Assembly: GCF_014898815.1 (NCBI RefSeq)
Contig: NW_026515454.1
Coordinates: 1,550,001 to 1,614,000 of the forward strand
Length of the DNA: 64,000 nt
Origin: Panonychus citri
Lineage: Eukaryota; Arthropoda; Arachnida; Trombidiformes; Tetranychidae
Direction of reading: 5' to 3'
Each line of letters starts with the position of its first letter. The first letter of the stretch is position 1. The notes beneath the pieces were generated by a model that worked only from the letters and a program-made list of their open reading frames with translations, did not search any database and had not been told where the DNA came from. Of the stretch, positions 1 to 11,741 are shown piece after piece. Position numbers and translations under genes: made by a program.

Positions 1-677
1 ACCGGTGGAAACTTTTTCTTCATCGAAAATCAAAGGAAGGAAGAAAAAAGTAAATTCGAAAGAGACAAAGAGAGTGAGATGAGAGAGAACAAGAGAGTGA
101 GAGTGATAGTGAGAGAGTGGGCAAAGTGGGAGTGGGAAATTGAATAACAATTAGCACCAGTTAACGTTATGTAAAAGTTGGTTGATCTTTTTGATTTAAT
201 TGAAATCCAAATCAAATGATAGACTCATCGAAGTTGGAAAAATATTCACAATCAACTATTGATATAAGTTAATTGTTACCGTTTAATTTTTTTCGCTTTG
301 TTTTTCTCGATGTTCAATTGAACAATTTAAGATTATGTTTAAAATAACTCATCACAACAACAATTAGAAATCGTATCCGATTGTGTTAATACCTTGGATT
401 CAATTGTCTTCACGATATTCAAATTGTTTCATTGATTTAATTTTAAGTGAAAACGGGAAGAGTTAATTTAATCATCTTCCGATTGATCTCTATTAATAAA
501 TTGTATTCTTTCAAGTGGATTAAGGGGGAGTGTGAGTGAGAGAGACGGTGAGACGAACATTTCGAAAGATATTAGAGTTCGAACTCATCTCGAATTGGTA
601 ACAATTATCGTTCAACTGATCATCTTGACGGATTCAAGATTTTTGTGATTTGAGAAGTGAATTTAAATTGTGACAAT
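1..677 (+). promoter_or_regulatory. Upstream region / probable 5' UTR of the 678-1580 gene
   Basis: No coding frame is recognisable here. The stretch carries a purine-rich GAGA-type tract at about 60-130 and again at about 520-555, then runs into the ATG at 678. It probably holds the promoter and 5' UTR of the following gene, but I see no clear TATA or initiator element and the window starts inside it. Confidence 0.4.
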
Positions 678-1580
678 ATGACTCGAAGTGTTTTCATTAT
701 TGGCTTAGCTTGTGTCTTACAAATCTACATGGTGGTTACAGTTTCACAGATATTAACGGTCGACCCACCGGGTACGAGTTTACCAAAGATTTCCAAAGGT
801 ACTCAGTCCACTAGTGAGGTTGATGTTGAATTGGACGCAGAGGAAACGTTTCGTCATCCCGCTTTCTTAATCCATGGTAATCCAATTTTGGGATTTTTCC
901 AGCGTAACACTGGACATCGGCCATTAGCTCAGCTTCCAGCGGGAACGTTATTAACTTACAGTCCACCTTTAAGTCCAATGTTACGACCAGTGTCTACTCG
1001 TTTTCCCGATTCATCGTCTTCCGTTTCCGAGTTACCAAGTTCATGGAGTCCATTAGTTGCACCAGGAAATGGTGGTGATAAAATCTCATCAGGATCATCG
1101 GCTTCCGCTGAAGTGGAAGAAAACAAAAGTGAAGAGTCCAGGTCAGATGCGTCACCCGCTCGACCCTCTAACGATCCACCTTCTTTACCACCCCCACCAC
1201 CTCCTCCAACTTATCTCTACCCTCAACTTGCCCAACGGCCAATGTTACCCTATCGTCACCCTGGATTTATGCCTCAGGCTGGTTTACCGAACCGTGGATT
1301 TGGTATGATTAAAGATCACGGAACTAGTGAGTTAATACCCAAAGAGATTAAGGAAACCATTAGATCCGTAGAGACAAGTGATGAGGTCAAAGCATCCGAA
1401 GCCTCGGCAAAGGCCACTTTTATTCAGACCAATTGGATTGCGTTAATATCCTCACTCATTTTATTAATATCCGCTGCTCTCGGCGTGGTGGGTTATTTTG
1501 TATGGAAAGGTAGGATTGGTGATATTCCAGTTTCCACTCCACCCCTACCAACCTCCAATACCGCTGCCACGAGCAATTAA
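678..1580 (+). CDS. Unrecognised type I membrane protein (signal peptide + proline-rich ectodomain + one TM helix)
   Basis: I do not recognise this 300-residue protein. An open frame reaches upstream to 657 (GTG), but the first ATG is at 678 and puts a good signal peptide at the N-terminus: charged MTR, then a hydrophobic core to about residue 24. The ectodomain (about 25-250) is Ser/Pro-rich with an acidic, serine-rich patch near 130-160, then a run of eight prolines followed by Tyr/Pro/Gly-rich sequence. A 25-residue hydrophobic helix (about 252-276, beginning NWIALISSL and ending FVW) is followed by a basic stop-transfer KGR and a 24-residue Pro/Ser/Thr tail. The expected topology is therefore type I, with a short cytosolic tail. 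No intron is needed. The proline-rich part could equally suit a matrix or receptor-linker role. The gene is convergent with the SEA/Frizzled gene to its right. Confidence 0.72.
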   Translation: MTRSVFIIGLACVLQIYMVVTVSQILTVDPPGTSLPKISKGTQSTSEVDVELDAEETFRHPAFLIHGNPILGFFQRNTGHRPLAQLPAGTLLTYSPPLSPMLRPVSTRFPDSSSSVSELPSSWSPLVAPGNGGDKISSGSSASAEVEENKSEESRSDASPARPSNDPPSLPPPPPPPTYLYPQLAQRPMLPYRHPGFMPQAGLPNRGFGMIKDHGTSELIPKEIKETIRSVETSDEVKASEASAKATFIQTNWIALISSLILLISAALGVVGYFVWKGRIGDIPVSTPPLPTSNTAATSN

Positions 1581-2675
1581 ATATCCTCATAAATATTACA
1601 TAGTTTTATACATAAGTAAATTAATTCCCAATGGTTTTGATCAGTTTTCATTGATAATTGTAAAAAAAGATACTTAATTGTGTCAACACATTTAATCAAA
1701 TTTTGTATCAACTTTTTTTTTGTTTCTAATTACATTGTATCTTTATTTTTTTGTTCATTTGTGGGATAATTAAGAAAGCAGAGAGACAGAACAATTTGAT
1801 TGTGAGAGAAAAGGTATATAAATTTAATTGTTCATTAATGATTTACTAACAATCAACAAATTCCCATGGAAATGAAAGGAAAACATTAATTTTTTGTCAA
1901 TCATCATTTCTGATTAACTTTCAATAGTTTTTTTTCAATACTTTATACACAATATCATAGTACTAACATGGTTATGATGATGATCATCATCATCATCAGC
2001 ATCATGAGAAAAGTAAATTGTTCAGAACTCATATTGATTCTGATTCTGATTTTTTTCCTCTTTTACTTATATGTTTCAACTATACGGTGAACTATTTATA
2101 TTATTAGTTAGTTGATTGTATTTTTAGTTGATAGAAAAAAAGAAGAGAAAAAAAATTCAGAAGAAACTTTAAAATCTAACAAGATGAGAGAGAGAAAGAT
2201 GATGATGATGATGATATTCATGCATGAGAAGAAGAGAAGATGATGATTATGGATGGAGGATGAGAGAAGTTAAAGAAGATTCGATGATTAATCTTAATCG
2301 GGTTCTGATTGTTGTTGATCAACGAATTAGTCCAACTTTAAATGACCAAAGTTTTCTTGGTCCAGTTTACATAAGAAAAACATCTCATCTTATTAATGAT
2401 TAACAATCGTCGTAGTAAACTATCAACTTGATTTAATCCATAAATCATTTGGGTGTTGATTGATTAATTGTGGTTTCGTTTGATTAAAATGATTAGCATC
2501 TCGATGACTTTAAATGATTTCTCTGTATATGAAGATGTTGATGATATTGGTGATTAGATTGTGAGATTTTACAATTTTTCCCTTTAATCGTTCAGAATTT
2601 GGTAACATCATCAGTGTCAGTTAATGATGGCGATGAAAACGGAAGAGATGATGATGATTAAGGCGATTTGATATA
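1581..2675. other. Intergenic 3'-3' region between convergent genes
   Basis: This AT-rich stretch lies between the stop of the + strand membrane-protein gene and the stop of the - strand SEA/Frizzled gene, so it should contain both 3' UTRs. It includes (ATG/CAT)n tracts near 1975-2005 and 2195-2215. I see no coding frame and no convincing canonical polyadenylation signal close to either stop. Confidence 0.5.
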
Positions 2676-3422
2676 TTAATCAAAATCATTCTTAGTAATT
2701 TGAATACTCCTGATGGGTTCAGCTGATCGTTGAACAGATACAGTTGGTTTAACACGACATTTAAGCTGAACACGATTCTCATTCTCAGTCTTTCCAACCA
2801 ATCGACTTGAAAGTTTCTCATGGGAGCTGAATGATGAGCATGGTGATTTCAAAAGATGGAGAAAGACAAAAATATCATTAGAAAATTAGACATTATTACA
2901 TTAGAATGAAAAAAAAATAGATGAAAAAGTTATGACTTTAAAAATTGAGTATCATGAAAATTTCAACGAAAATCTAATCCTTGATTAGAAAACAATTGCT
3001 GATGAGTTAGGTTTCAGACAGAATAATGAACTTTTCATCATTTATTAAGATAAAAGTTCAGATTTAATCTGAATCATGATGAAGTTAAACTGAAAATGAT
3101 CAATCAAAAATGAAACAGATTCAGATATTAATATTTACAAAGATTTAAATGTAAATCAGAGTAATCAGATTAAAATTATTGTTTCTATTTTTATGATTAA
3201 CAGGAATCAGTAAATAACATAAACATGACAAAACTGACCCTTAATCATAAGTAATGATTAACTTTGATTGTTTAAATACCGTTTCCAGTTTATTACTTTT
3301 ATTATTTATTATGCTTTCATTTGGGCTCAAACTTAACATCTATTAAATACTAGTGTATGTGTAAACGGGCGGAGGTCAAACGTGCTAAAAGTGATCTAGT
3401 TTCTGCTAATTCACTTACTTTC

Positions 3423-3463
<41 letters not shown>

Positions 3464-6400
3464 ATATTTCCTTTCTTCCTTCCTCTTATTCACCCACCCA
3501 CACACATTACATTCATCATCATAATTATCATCTTCATCTTCCCAACTAATATTACTCATTCTTAAATTCAGCAACAAGGCCTTTCTTTCATCATCCTTGT
3601 ATTAGTTTGATGGTCAAGGCCTGGTCACCAGAAAAAAACACAACAATCACGGTCCAGGTAATCAGTAGATTACCTGTTGTTGTCTTAATTTTTTCCGTTG
3701 AAATATATTACAGACTAACAATGAATAAACGATAAATGTTAGAGAAAAAAAAACTGAATTTACTCTCGCATTCAGTATAATCATTATAATCTATTTGATT
3801 TTGATTACAGGTAAATTTCAGGAAACTTTTGAGTCTTGAAACTGAAAATTTTGGGTCAAACTATATTTGGTTGGATGATGAATTGGGCCATGAAAAATAG
3901 ACTGGACTTCAAGTCCACTACGGTTTGGGGTTACCCCTTATAATGTAACGGTTAAAATGAATCAAATTAAGACAGTAAAATGTTAATCGGATGATAATTA
4001 GATGATTACGATGATTCAGTGTAAATTAATCCGTAAAATAAAACAATAAAATGGATCAAAGGATCTACGAAAACCGGAAGAAAACCGGTAAACCCTTTTG
4101 GTGGTTAACTCACCAGGATAATAATCATTAGCAAAATTTAAAGTTAATTAACTTGGTTAATTATCAAGGTGATTCTTACCTTGTTGTGTATAACATGTGA
4201 CTTGGATTGGTGGGTGAAGTGGTTAAAGATGAACTTGTGGTGGGTGAGGTTGTAGATGAGGATGTTTCCTCTGATGATGAAGGAAATTGTTTACATTTTA
4301 GTTTATCGGTGATTGATTTAACTAACCAATCTTTACATGAGATCATGAAATCTTCACAATACTCTCGACAGGGTGGGATTATCTCATCTTCCCAACACTG
4401 TGGTTGAATAACTTGACAGATAAAATCTCGAGCCAATGGATAACATTCAGCGTCCACAATTTGACGATAAGAGATCAACTCAGATTCGAGTGAAGTTAAA
4501 TTCCAATGGCCTCCGATGTTTGGGTAAGAGGTGTAATTGTATTGCAATAGATTGTAACAAAAGGGCAACTCTATGGGGACACACCGACGAGGCGGTGGAG
4601 TGGGTTCAGTGGTCAATCCTTCCAATAGACCAGGAAAACCGATTCGAGCTTCCCAAGGTGATGGATTCTCTAGGAACTGAGCTGCAGCGGGAAAAGAGGG
4701 CGACGATGTGTAGAAAAGTCCTTTTCGTCCTCCATCCGATTTTCTTTCCGTTATATCGATAGAATTTGGATCAATCGTAGTATTTTTAAATGACTTTTTA
4801 CGATCGGCTCGAATTTCTTCAATTAATATCGAGTAAACATCAGCCGGTGACAGTCGAGGTCTTAGTAAGGGTGAAAAGACCAGATTAAAGTGGACAATCA
4901 GATCATCTGAACGAGGTTTAGGTGTCCGTTCAAGAGCCAGAATCTCAGACCGACGGAAAGCTTTGGTTAGGCCACTTTCTTTGAACAAAATGTCCAAACG
5001 AGTTTTATATTTTCGAGATGTTTCTTTAAACTCATCCGATGATCGTTTCTCAAATTCTGGACTATAAGAATCACCTCGAGTTACCGTGAATTGACCTTTG
5101 AAAACTAAATCTACGAAACAATTAAACATAAAGAAACAACAAATTAAATTACAATAATCATTTTCCAATTGTTACAACTAATCATCAAACTTTTCATTAA
5201 CAAACCAAATAACAACACACAATTAAAATGCAATTAAATTTTCTTGGTCAAATTATCAACAAAATCAGTAATTGTATTAATAAATGTGATGGTCATACAT
5301 AAATTAATTGAAACAATCACAATTATTTGAAAAGTGAATGGACAACAATTAACATGATTCAGTAAACAATCAAATTTGAAAAAACAAAAACAAATAATAA
5401 CTTAAATTATATATAAAAAAAAGATGACAACAATTTAAGTTTAAACGTTTTCTCAGGTTAATTTAGTTGAACTTTAATTTACCTTCAATCTTTATTTAAC
5501 AATTAGTTAATAACAATAACTAACCAAACAAAAGGATCAGAACAAGTTAATTGTTAAATCAGTGTCATTAATAAGTAGATACAAAATAAATCAACAACAA
5601 CAACAACAATGAGAAAAGTTTAATTTTAGAAAGATAGGAAATTAAGATAATCACACAATCAGAATTAAAAAAGAAGTAGAAGAAAAAGAGTTACAATTTA
5701 ACTACAATTAACTAATCACAATTAACTCTTTACTCAAGTTAATTGTTACCTTATTGATATAAACTCTTAAAGTATTAAAAATAAAAGTGTTGAAAAAAAA
5801 AATAGATGAACATTAATGCAAAGTGATTAAGATGATAATGATTTATGTTGTTCTTTGACCTGAAGATATTCATCATCTTCATCTTCATCTTCATCTTCAT
5901 CCTCATCTTCGTCTCCTGATCATCATCATCATCATCCTCATCTTCTTTCATCTTCTTCATCATTTAGTTACCTTTTAAAAGGAGAAGAGCGAAAAAAAGT
6001 TCTACAAGAATAAGAATAAATTTCTTATTGTTCTTACATTTCAACGAATTATAATAAAAGGGAATTTAATCATAATAACATTTCCAACAATAGAATCAAG
6101 AGCATGAAGATGACGATCAACATGATGATGATCAGGAGATGAAGATGAAGGTAATCACAGGCTCATCATCATTGAGAACATTGAATTTCCATCTCAACAA
6201 TGAGCCTTTTTAAGCTCAGAAAAAAAAGATACGGATGTTAATCTATTAAATGATTATATTCATTTAATACTATTTATTACAATAAGTTTACTTATATTTA
6301 CAGGTAGATAATCAAAGTATCAGGTATCTTGTTTTCCAAGATTAAACTTTGTTAATGATTAACTTGATTCGGATTGATGAATAAGTTAATCCATTGTCCT

Positions 6401-9400
6401 GTGAAATAAAGGATTAAGCTAAGAAGCCTGAGTAAACTTTTCATGATGAAACAACAATCAAGTAAGAAAATTGTTTTGCTTTTTCATTTTACTCAATTCA
6501 GGATACATAATATTCAATATCATCATGATAGAGTGATAATTGTAATATTATAATCATGAAGATGATGATAATCATCATGTAATAATAATAATAATGCTTG
6601 GTAATCATCATGATCAAGCAGTAAATTGATATACTTATATACAATTGTTATTATAACGGTTTTTACTCTTGTCTAAACTGTATTCAATTGAATAAATATA
6701 TTGGATTAACTGTTGATTATTTCAGGTCAATATCTCCCATTGATCCTGTGGTAAGGAATTAGTTAAATTACTTGTTCATTTGTATTACCATGATCAACAA
6801 AATTCACCTCATATAATAATATAAATTGTAAGATGAATGACAAACTGTGAAATATTATGTAGACATGAAGTTAGTAAATTTGTAACAATGATTTACAATT
6901 TATAATCTACACAATTGATAATCAATCAAGGGAACATATTAGTTACACAACAATTAAGGAAATAGGAGAGGCTATTTAATTGTTGGACTATGTATTATAT
7001 ATGTTTTTCTTCATGTAAAGATTACCTAAATACCATTGAGACGGAGGTCATTGATCGATTGACCTAAAGTTGGATGACCATTAATAACTATTACATGTTG
7101 ATCGTTGTTTAGTTTTTAACAGTAATTTAAATTGTAACGATTACCTTGTAAACTGGGTTAAGGAAATAGTTTTTTTTGCTTCAACTAAACTTTTGAAAAA
7201 AAAGTTAATAGTCTTAAGTTTATTGGTTAGTAGTTAGGGGTGAAATTTAACTAAATTAAGTTAATCATTGTATGAAGATGGGTAAATTATTGTTACTCTG
7301 ATTGTTAAAGATTATTGTTGTTCAATGAAAATCAATTAAAATTAACACACACACACACACATGTACACTTAATTTTGATTGAAAATCTAATTACAATTGT
7401 AAAGTTGATGGTCAAAGATGATCAACACTTCAAATTCAAACAACAATTTAAAGGTTGTCATTATTAATTGTTAACAGTATTAATAGATAATTGTTGTTTT
7501 ATAGTTATAATTGCAACCTAAATTTATATATATTAACTTCATTTAAATAAATTGTTAACTAATAATAATAATAATGAAAACCATGATTGTTAATGGTTAC
7601 CTTGATTACGATGAAAAAAGTTAATTGCTTGCTGTTCAATCATCATAATCAATTGATTGTTTTTTTTTATATTTCTGGTTAACTGTAGTCCACCTTTAGA
7701 GTTAAACTTGTATTGTAATTAATTAGCAAATGATTAACGAAATGAAAAATGGGCAAAATCATAGGGTAGGTGATTAGTTGATTGTTGACCTACTAATCAA
7801 GGTAACTAGTGTATCTATTGTAGGGTCAAAGGGAAAATTGAATCGGAAAAAAAAGGTTAATCATAATTTAATGTAAATTACTTGAAATAATTAACCATTT
7901 ACCTTAAGTTATATCACCTTTGTCAATACAATTGATAAATTAAATTACCCAAAATGATCATAATAATTGTTTGATTACAATTAAACTGATGCTCATGATT
8001 TGTACTTTGTTTTAATAACTAAAATCGTAAGGAAAAAAAAAATCATCTTTACTTGAGTTAATTTGATTTCTCTTATTGTTAACAACAATTAAAATGAACA
8101 AACTTTTCTCATTAAATAAACACTCATGTTCATCAGCTCATATGGGTCAGTTAACCTCAACTTCCCTGAGGGCATAAAATGATTGTAATTATATCTACAT
8201 ATTCACACCCTTACAGATGATGTTTTCAAGCAAAACAACAACAACAACCAACACTGAATCCAACTAAATTGTAAACTTTAATTGTTATATAATACTAACA
8301 ATCAATAGGAAAAAAAAACAACCAAGGTAAGAATAATCAACAACAACAACAATAATTTAACCATTTTAATTGTTAACAGTTAGATAATCATTCATTTGAT
8401 TCATCACCAGCATCTTTCCCCATTGATCTTCCTACTTTTCCTCTTCCTTAATGTAACCTTTTTCATCCTACTGAATTTGATCATCATTATCATGATCATG
8501 ATCATCATTATCATCATTATCATCGTCCTCTTCCTCCTTCAACTTGTCCTCCACAATAATTTATAACGGTGAAAACAATACCAACAATAAAACAACATCA
8601 CCCATGATAATCACAATATAATCTTTGATTGTATTATCATCACCCAAACAACTAATAAACTAATCAAATGAATCAGCGACACGATTTGTTATTTTGTCAG
8701 TAAAAACAATTGAATTAACTCAATTGTCTATCACAAAGATCAGGTCAATTATTATTATCATCGTTAAACTTAGTTAGTTTACTATCCATGACAATTCAAT
8801 TGTTATTGATTAACTACTACTACTACTACTATCATAAAGTTAACTGTTGTTGGTATTGTTATTTTTCAATTTTACAATCAATGAAATAATAATATCACAT
8901 AAGATTAAGATTAACACCAAAGGTTAAGCTTTCGGATTAAAATGTTTAGAAAGGTTTGGCCTTTAATGATTGACATTTGATTAGCGTGTCGGACAAATCT
9001 CAATTGATTTGATTATCTTGTATTTGTTGAAAAGGGATAACCCAAGGTAAATGGTATTGACGATTGATTGATTAGCTTAATTTTTCACAATCAACCTTTT
9101 ATTGTTCAATGATTATGAACAATTTAATTTTCTATTTCATGTCAAAGGTAATTCAATAAGTGAAAAGAAACCACATTCAATCAAATGGTTAGTTGATCAG
9201 TTGGTTAATGATTAGTTTAATTAAAGTGAACAAATTATTAATTGTAAGATTGTAATTAAGTAGTTAGATTAAGTTACTCACCTTTAAGTAAAGCATCTTC
9301 ATATGAGCGAACTAAAGTTTAAAGAAAAGAAAAATTAAATTAATTAGATATACGATTAATTGTTCAATTTAATTCTGTTTCTCTTGAATAAGTTAATGTA

Positions 9401-10782
9401 AATTAAGGGGTAAGGTTTAGTTTAGTTGAGTAATTAATCAATTAATAATCAGTATTAATTGATGAAAAATGATGATGGGTAAAATTGGTGAATCTAAAAA
9501 CCAGGAGCGTTGATTGTGATAGCGAGAAAAAAAATTAACAATTAACTGTAATTAGATTAGTTTAACAACAACAACAAAAAAAGTTAATCTTGATAAACAA
9601 TTCAAATGGTTAGAGTAAACTTTTTTTTGTAATATATATATTTAACTTGATTATCATTAACTTGAATTCATAATTAAGAGCTAATCTTAATCATCTTTAC
9701 TTGTTCTGACAATTAACGGAAGTAACTTTTATCATTAGTGTGTAAAAACTCATCTCAATTATGACAATTAAGTGTTACCTCTAATGAAACGACAACAACA
9801 ATTAGCTAACAAATACTAATATATATTATCATATTAGATTAGAAAGACAATGAAACAATTTAAGTATAAAACAATTAACACACAAAATTGAAAGTGTTAT
9901 AAAATAATAACGAGATGACAAGATTACAATTAAGAAAAATGAAAGTGTCAAACCCAAGACAATCAAGATAATAGACTGTCAATACTACTTGTGATTGGGG
10001 GTAAAAGGTAATCAAAATATTATTCTGGTTGATTTAATTGCTCGTAATTACTTACGTCCGTAAAAAATTCCCGATGATGCTCCAATAGATATAAGAAGTA
10101 TGGCAATAAATACACATATACAGGTAGACGGTGTACATCCTTCAGTTTTGGTAAATTTAATCTCATGTTCACCGACCGAGGAAGAGTAAACCATAATGTT
10201 ATTACCTGTTTCAGGTGATGAGATTATTTTATTATGATCACTATTGTTATTACCATTACCACCATTGACTACCAAAGGTTGGTGATGATTATGATTATGA
10301 ACATCATCGGCTGAATGAGTTGAAATCGGTGAACCTCCTTCAATATTATTATTGGTGTTATTATGTTGATTAAATTGATTATTATGAACATGATGATGAT
10401 TATTATGATGACTTGATGATATTAATTGTTGGGTTGTTGTTGTGTTGGTTGTTGTTGATGATGATGATTGTGGTATTTGAAGATTAGCTTGGTTTAATTG
10501 TTGTTGTTGTTGTTGATTATTATGGAGAAATGTTGAGTGTATTGGTTGACGTTGATTTGGTGAACGATTTATTGGTGATGAACATGATGAATCTGTATTC
10601 TGTTTTATCTCAGTATTGATTACCATTGGTGATTGGGATGAGGATGTTGATGATGTTGATAGTGATGATTTAGTTGTTTCTCGTTTAGAGATTAAACTGT
10701 GGGCATGTGGTGGTGGATAAGTATATTGTTGCTGTTGATTATCAACATTTTTATTCACTTGACGAGCAATTAATTTATCCAT
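2676..10782 (-). CDS. Corin-like type II membrane protein with SEA and Frizzled domains, no protease domain (3 coding exons)
   Basis: Coding exons on the - strand are 10782-10056, 5110-4180 and 2826-2676, giving 602 residues. Phases match at both junctions: one base (C) joins AT, and AG joins C. The first ATG is 10782. Residues 1-219 are a cytosolic Asn/Gln/Ser/His-rich tail. Residues 220-241 are one TM helix, so topology is type II. About 246-345 resembles a SEA domain. About 419-520 is a Frizzled cysteine-rich domain beginning CVPIELPFC with the corin-type YNYTSYPN motif, and nine of the usual ten cysteines are visible. A Ser/Thr-rich stalk follows, then a 49-residue last exon ending NDFD. 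Corin continues with LDL-receptor, scavenger-receptor and trypsin domains; here a stop intervenes and no such exon is visible before the convergent neighbour. The role is unknown; the Frizzled domain suggests Wnt or lipid-ligand binding. The 4.9-kb first intron could hide a small exon. Confidence 0.72.
5111..10055 (-). other. Intron 1 of the SEA/Frizzled gene
   Basis: The boundaries are GAC|GTAAGT at the donor (10056/10055) and TTTCGTAG|AT at the acceptor (5111/5110). The interior is AT-rich with CAA, CAT and AAT microsatellites, for example (TCATCT)-type repeats at about 5877-5955, (CA)n near 7346-7360 and (CTA)n near 8815-8832. I find no supported exon or RNA gene inside it. Confidence 0.65.
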
Positions 10783-10904
10783 ATTGATCAACACCAAAAA
10801 TAAAGTATACAAATAATATTCTCGGATTAGAAGATAGGAGGATAAACAGAAAATTTGGTATAAGAATCAACAATCACAAGTGTCGATGGAATTGTTGAAA
10901 ATTC

Positions 10905-11048
10905 TAAAGTAAAAAAGAAAAGAAAAGAAAAAAGAATATTAATAAATTCGACAAATAGAATAGAATTTAACCAAAATGAAGTGATTCTTTTTCTGGCAAA
11001 ATATTGACAAGAAAAGAGAAGAAGAAAAAAACTAAAAAATGGACTCAC
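10905..11048 (-). other. Probable 5' UTR intron of the SEA/Frizzled gene
   Basis: On the - strand ACAG|GTGAGTCC at 11049/11048 is a good donor. A pyrimidine-rich tract ending CTTTAG at 10906-10905 is a good acceptor, about 120 nt upstream of the start ATG. This implies an untranslated exon at or above 11049. It is a splice-site prediction only. Confidence 0.45.
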
Positions 11049-11741
11049 CTGTTGTTATTTAACCAAGACAAATGTATCCATAATTTTCACATAAAAACAA
11101 TCATTTCACAGTTCAAATGAAAAAGAGAATCTTAATTTCCACTAATTAGTAATACTAATTAATCCAAAGAACAAAACAAAAATTATAATCACAATTTATT
11201 GACTAAAATCTCAACTAAAACTAACAAGTAATCAGACACTTGTTGACAAACAACAAACTCTCGCAAACGAATCCAACTAATTATTTCAAAAATTGTAATC
11301 ACCAAAAATCAATAGAGACAATTAAAGAGAACCAACAACAAAAAGATGACAATAACTGAAAAAGAAAAAGTAAAAAAAAAAACAAAAAGTTAACACAATC
11401 AAATCAACGATCGACAATCAACTAAACATGATAACCGGTAAAATGTTGAAAACGAAATAAAAAAAAAGGAGCCAACAAAAAGAAGGCGGAACACAAAAAA
11501 GAAAACAGTTAATGAAACGAACACCAGATGGAACGACCACAAGTGTTGGTTTGATGTTCGAAAATGAGCTCATCAAATTTGGCGGGTTTTCTGTTTCGCT
11601 CGAAAGTCGCAAGGGGTCGATGGCCTTATTGGATTTTGGCAACATGAAGATTGTACATAAGGTTTAACTAATTATAACCTCCACCACCTTCATTTCACCT
11701 ACACCTCTTAATCAGTTGACGACAATTAACTAAGTACCACC
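11049..11741. promoter_or_regulatory. Divergent promoter region between the SEA/Frizzled gene (-) and the peptide transporter gene (+)
   Basis: About 0.7 kb separates the two divergent transcription units, so their promoters probably lie here, perhaps shared. A patch at about 11510-11650 is richer in G+C than its surroundings. On the - strand it begins a 75-codon ORF (11645-11418, ATG start, first residues MLPKSNKAIDPLRL). That ORF could be an upstream ORF or part of a leader exon of the SEA/Frizzled gene. I cannot link it by splicing. Confidence 0.4.

Noticed and set aside
3350..3577. ORF on the - strand with an Asp-rich part and (ER)n, considered as an extra exon of the SEA/Frizzled gene
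   Set aside because: It is mostly translation of a (TC)n microsatellite. Direct joining of the flanking exons already preserves phase.
3860..3960. tRNA-like pair of hairpins (TGGACTT-C-AAGTCCA and GGGG-TTA-CCCC), reminiscent of a long-variable-arm tRNA such as tRNA-Sec
   Set aside because: No T-arm with a GGTTCRANYCC-type sequence follows and no matching acceptor stem could be paired, so it is not supported as a tRNA.
11418..11645. 75-codon ORF on the - strand with a hydrophobic C-terminal half, considered as a small membrane protein
   Set aside because: The second half is AT-rich and low-complexity, and no transcript structure supports it. It is mentioned only as a possible upstream ORF.
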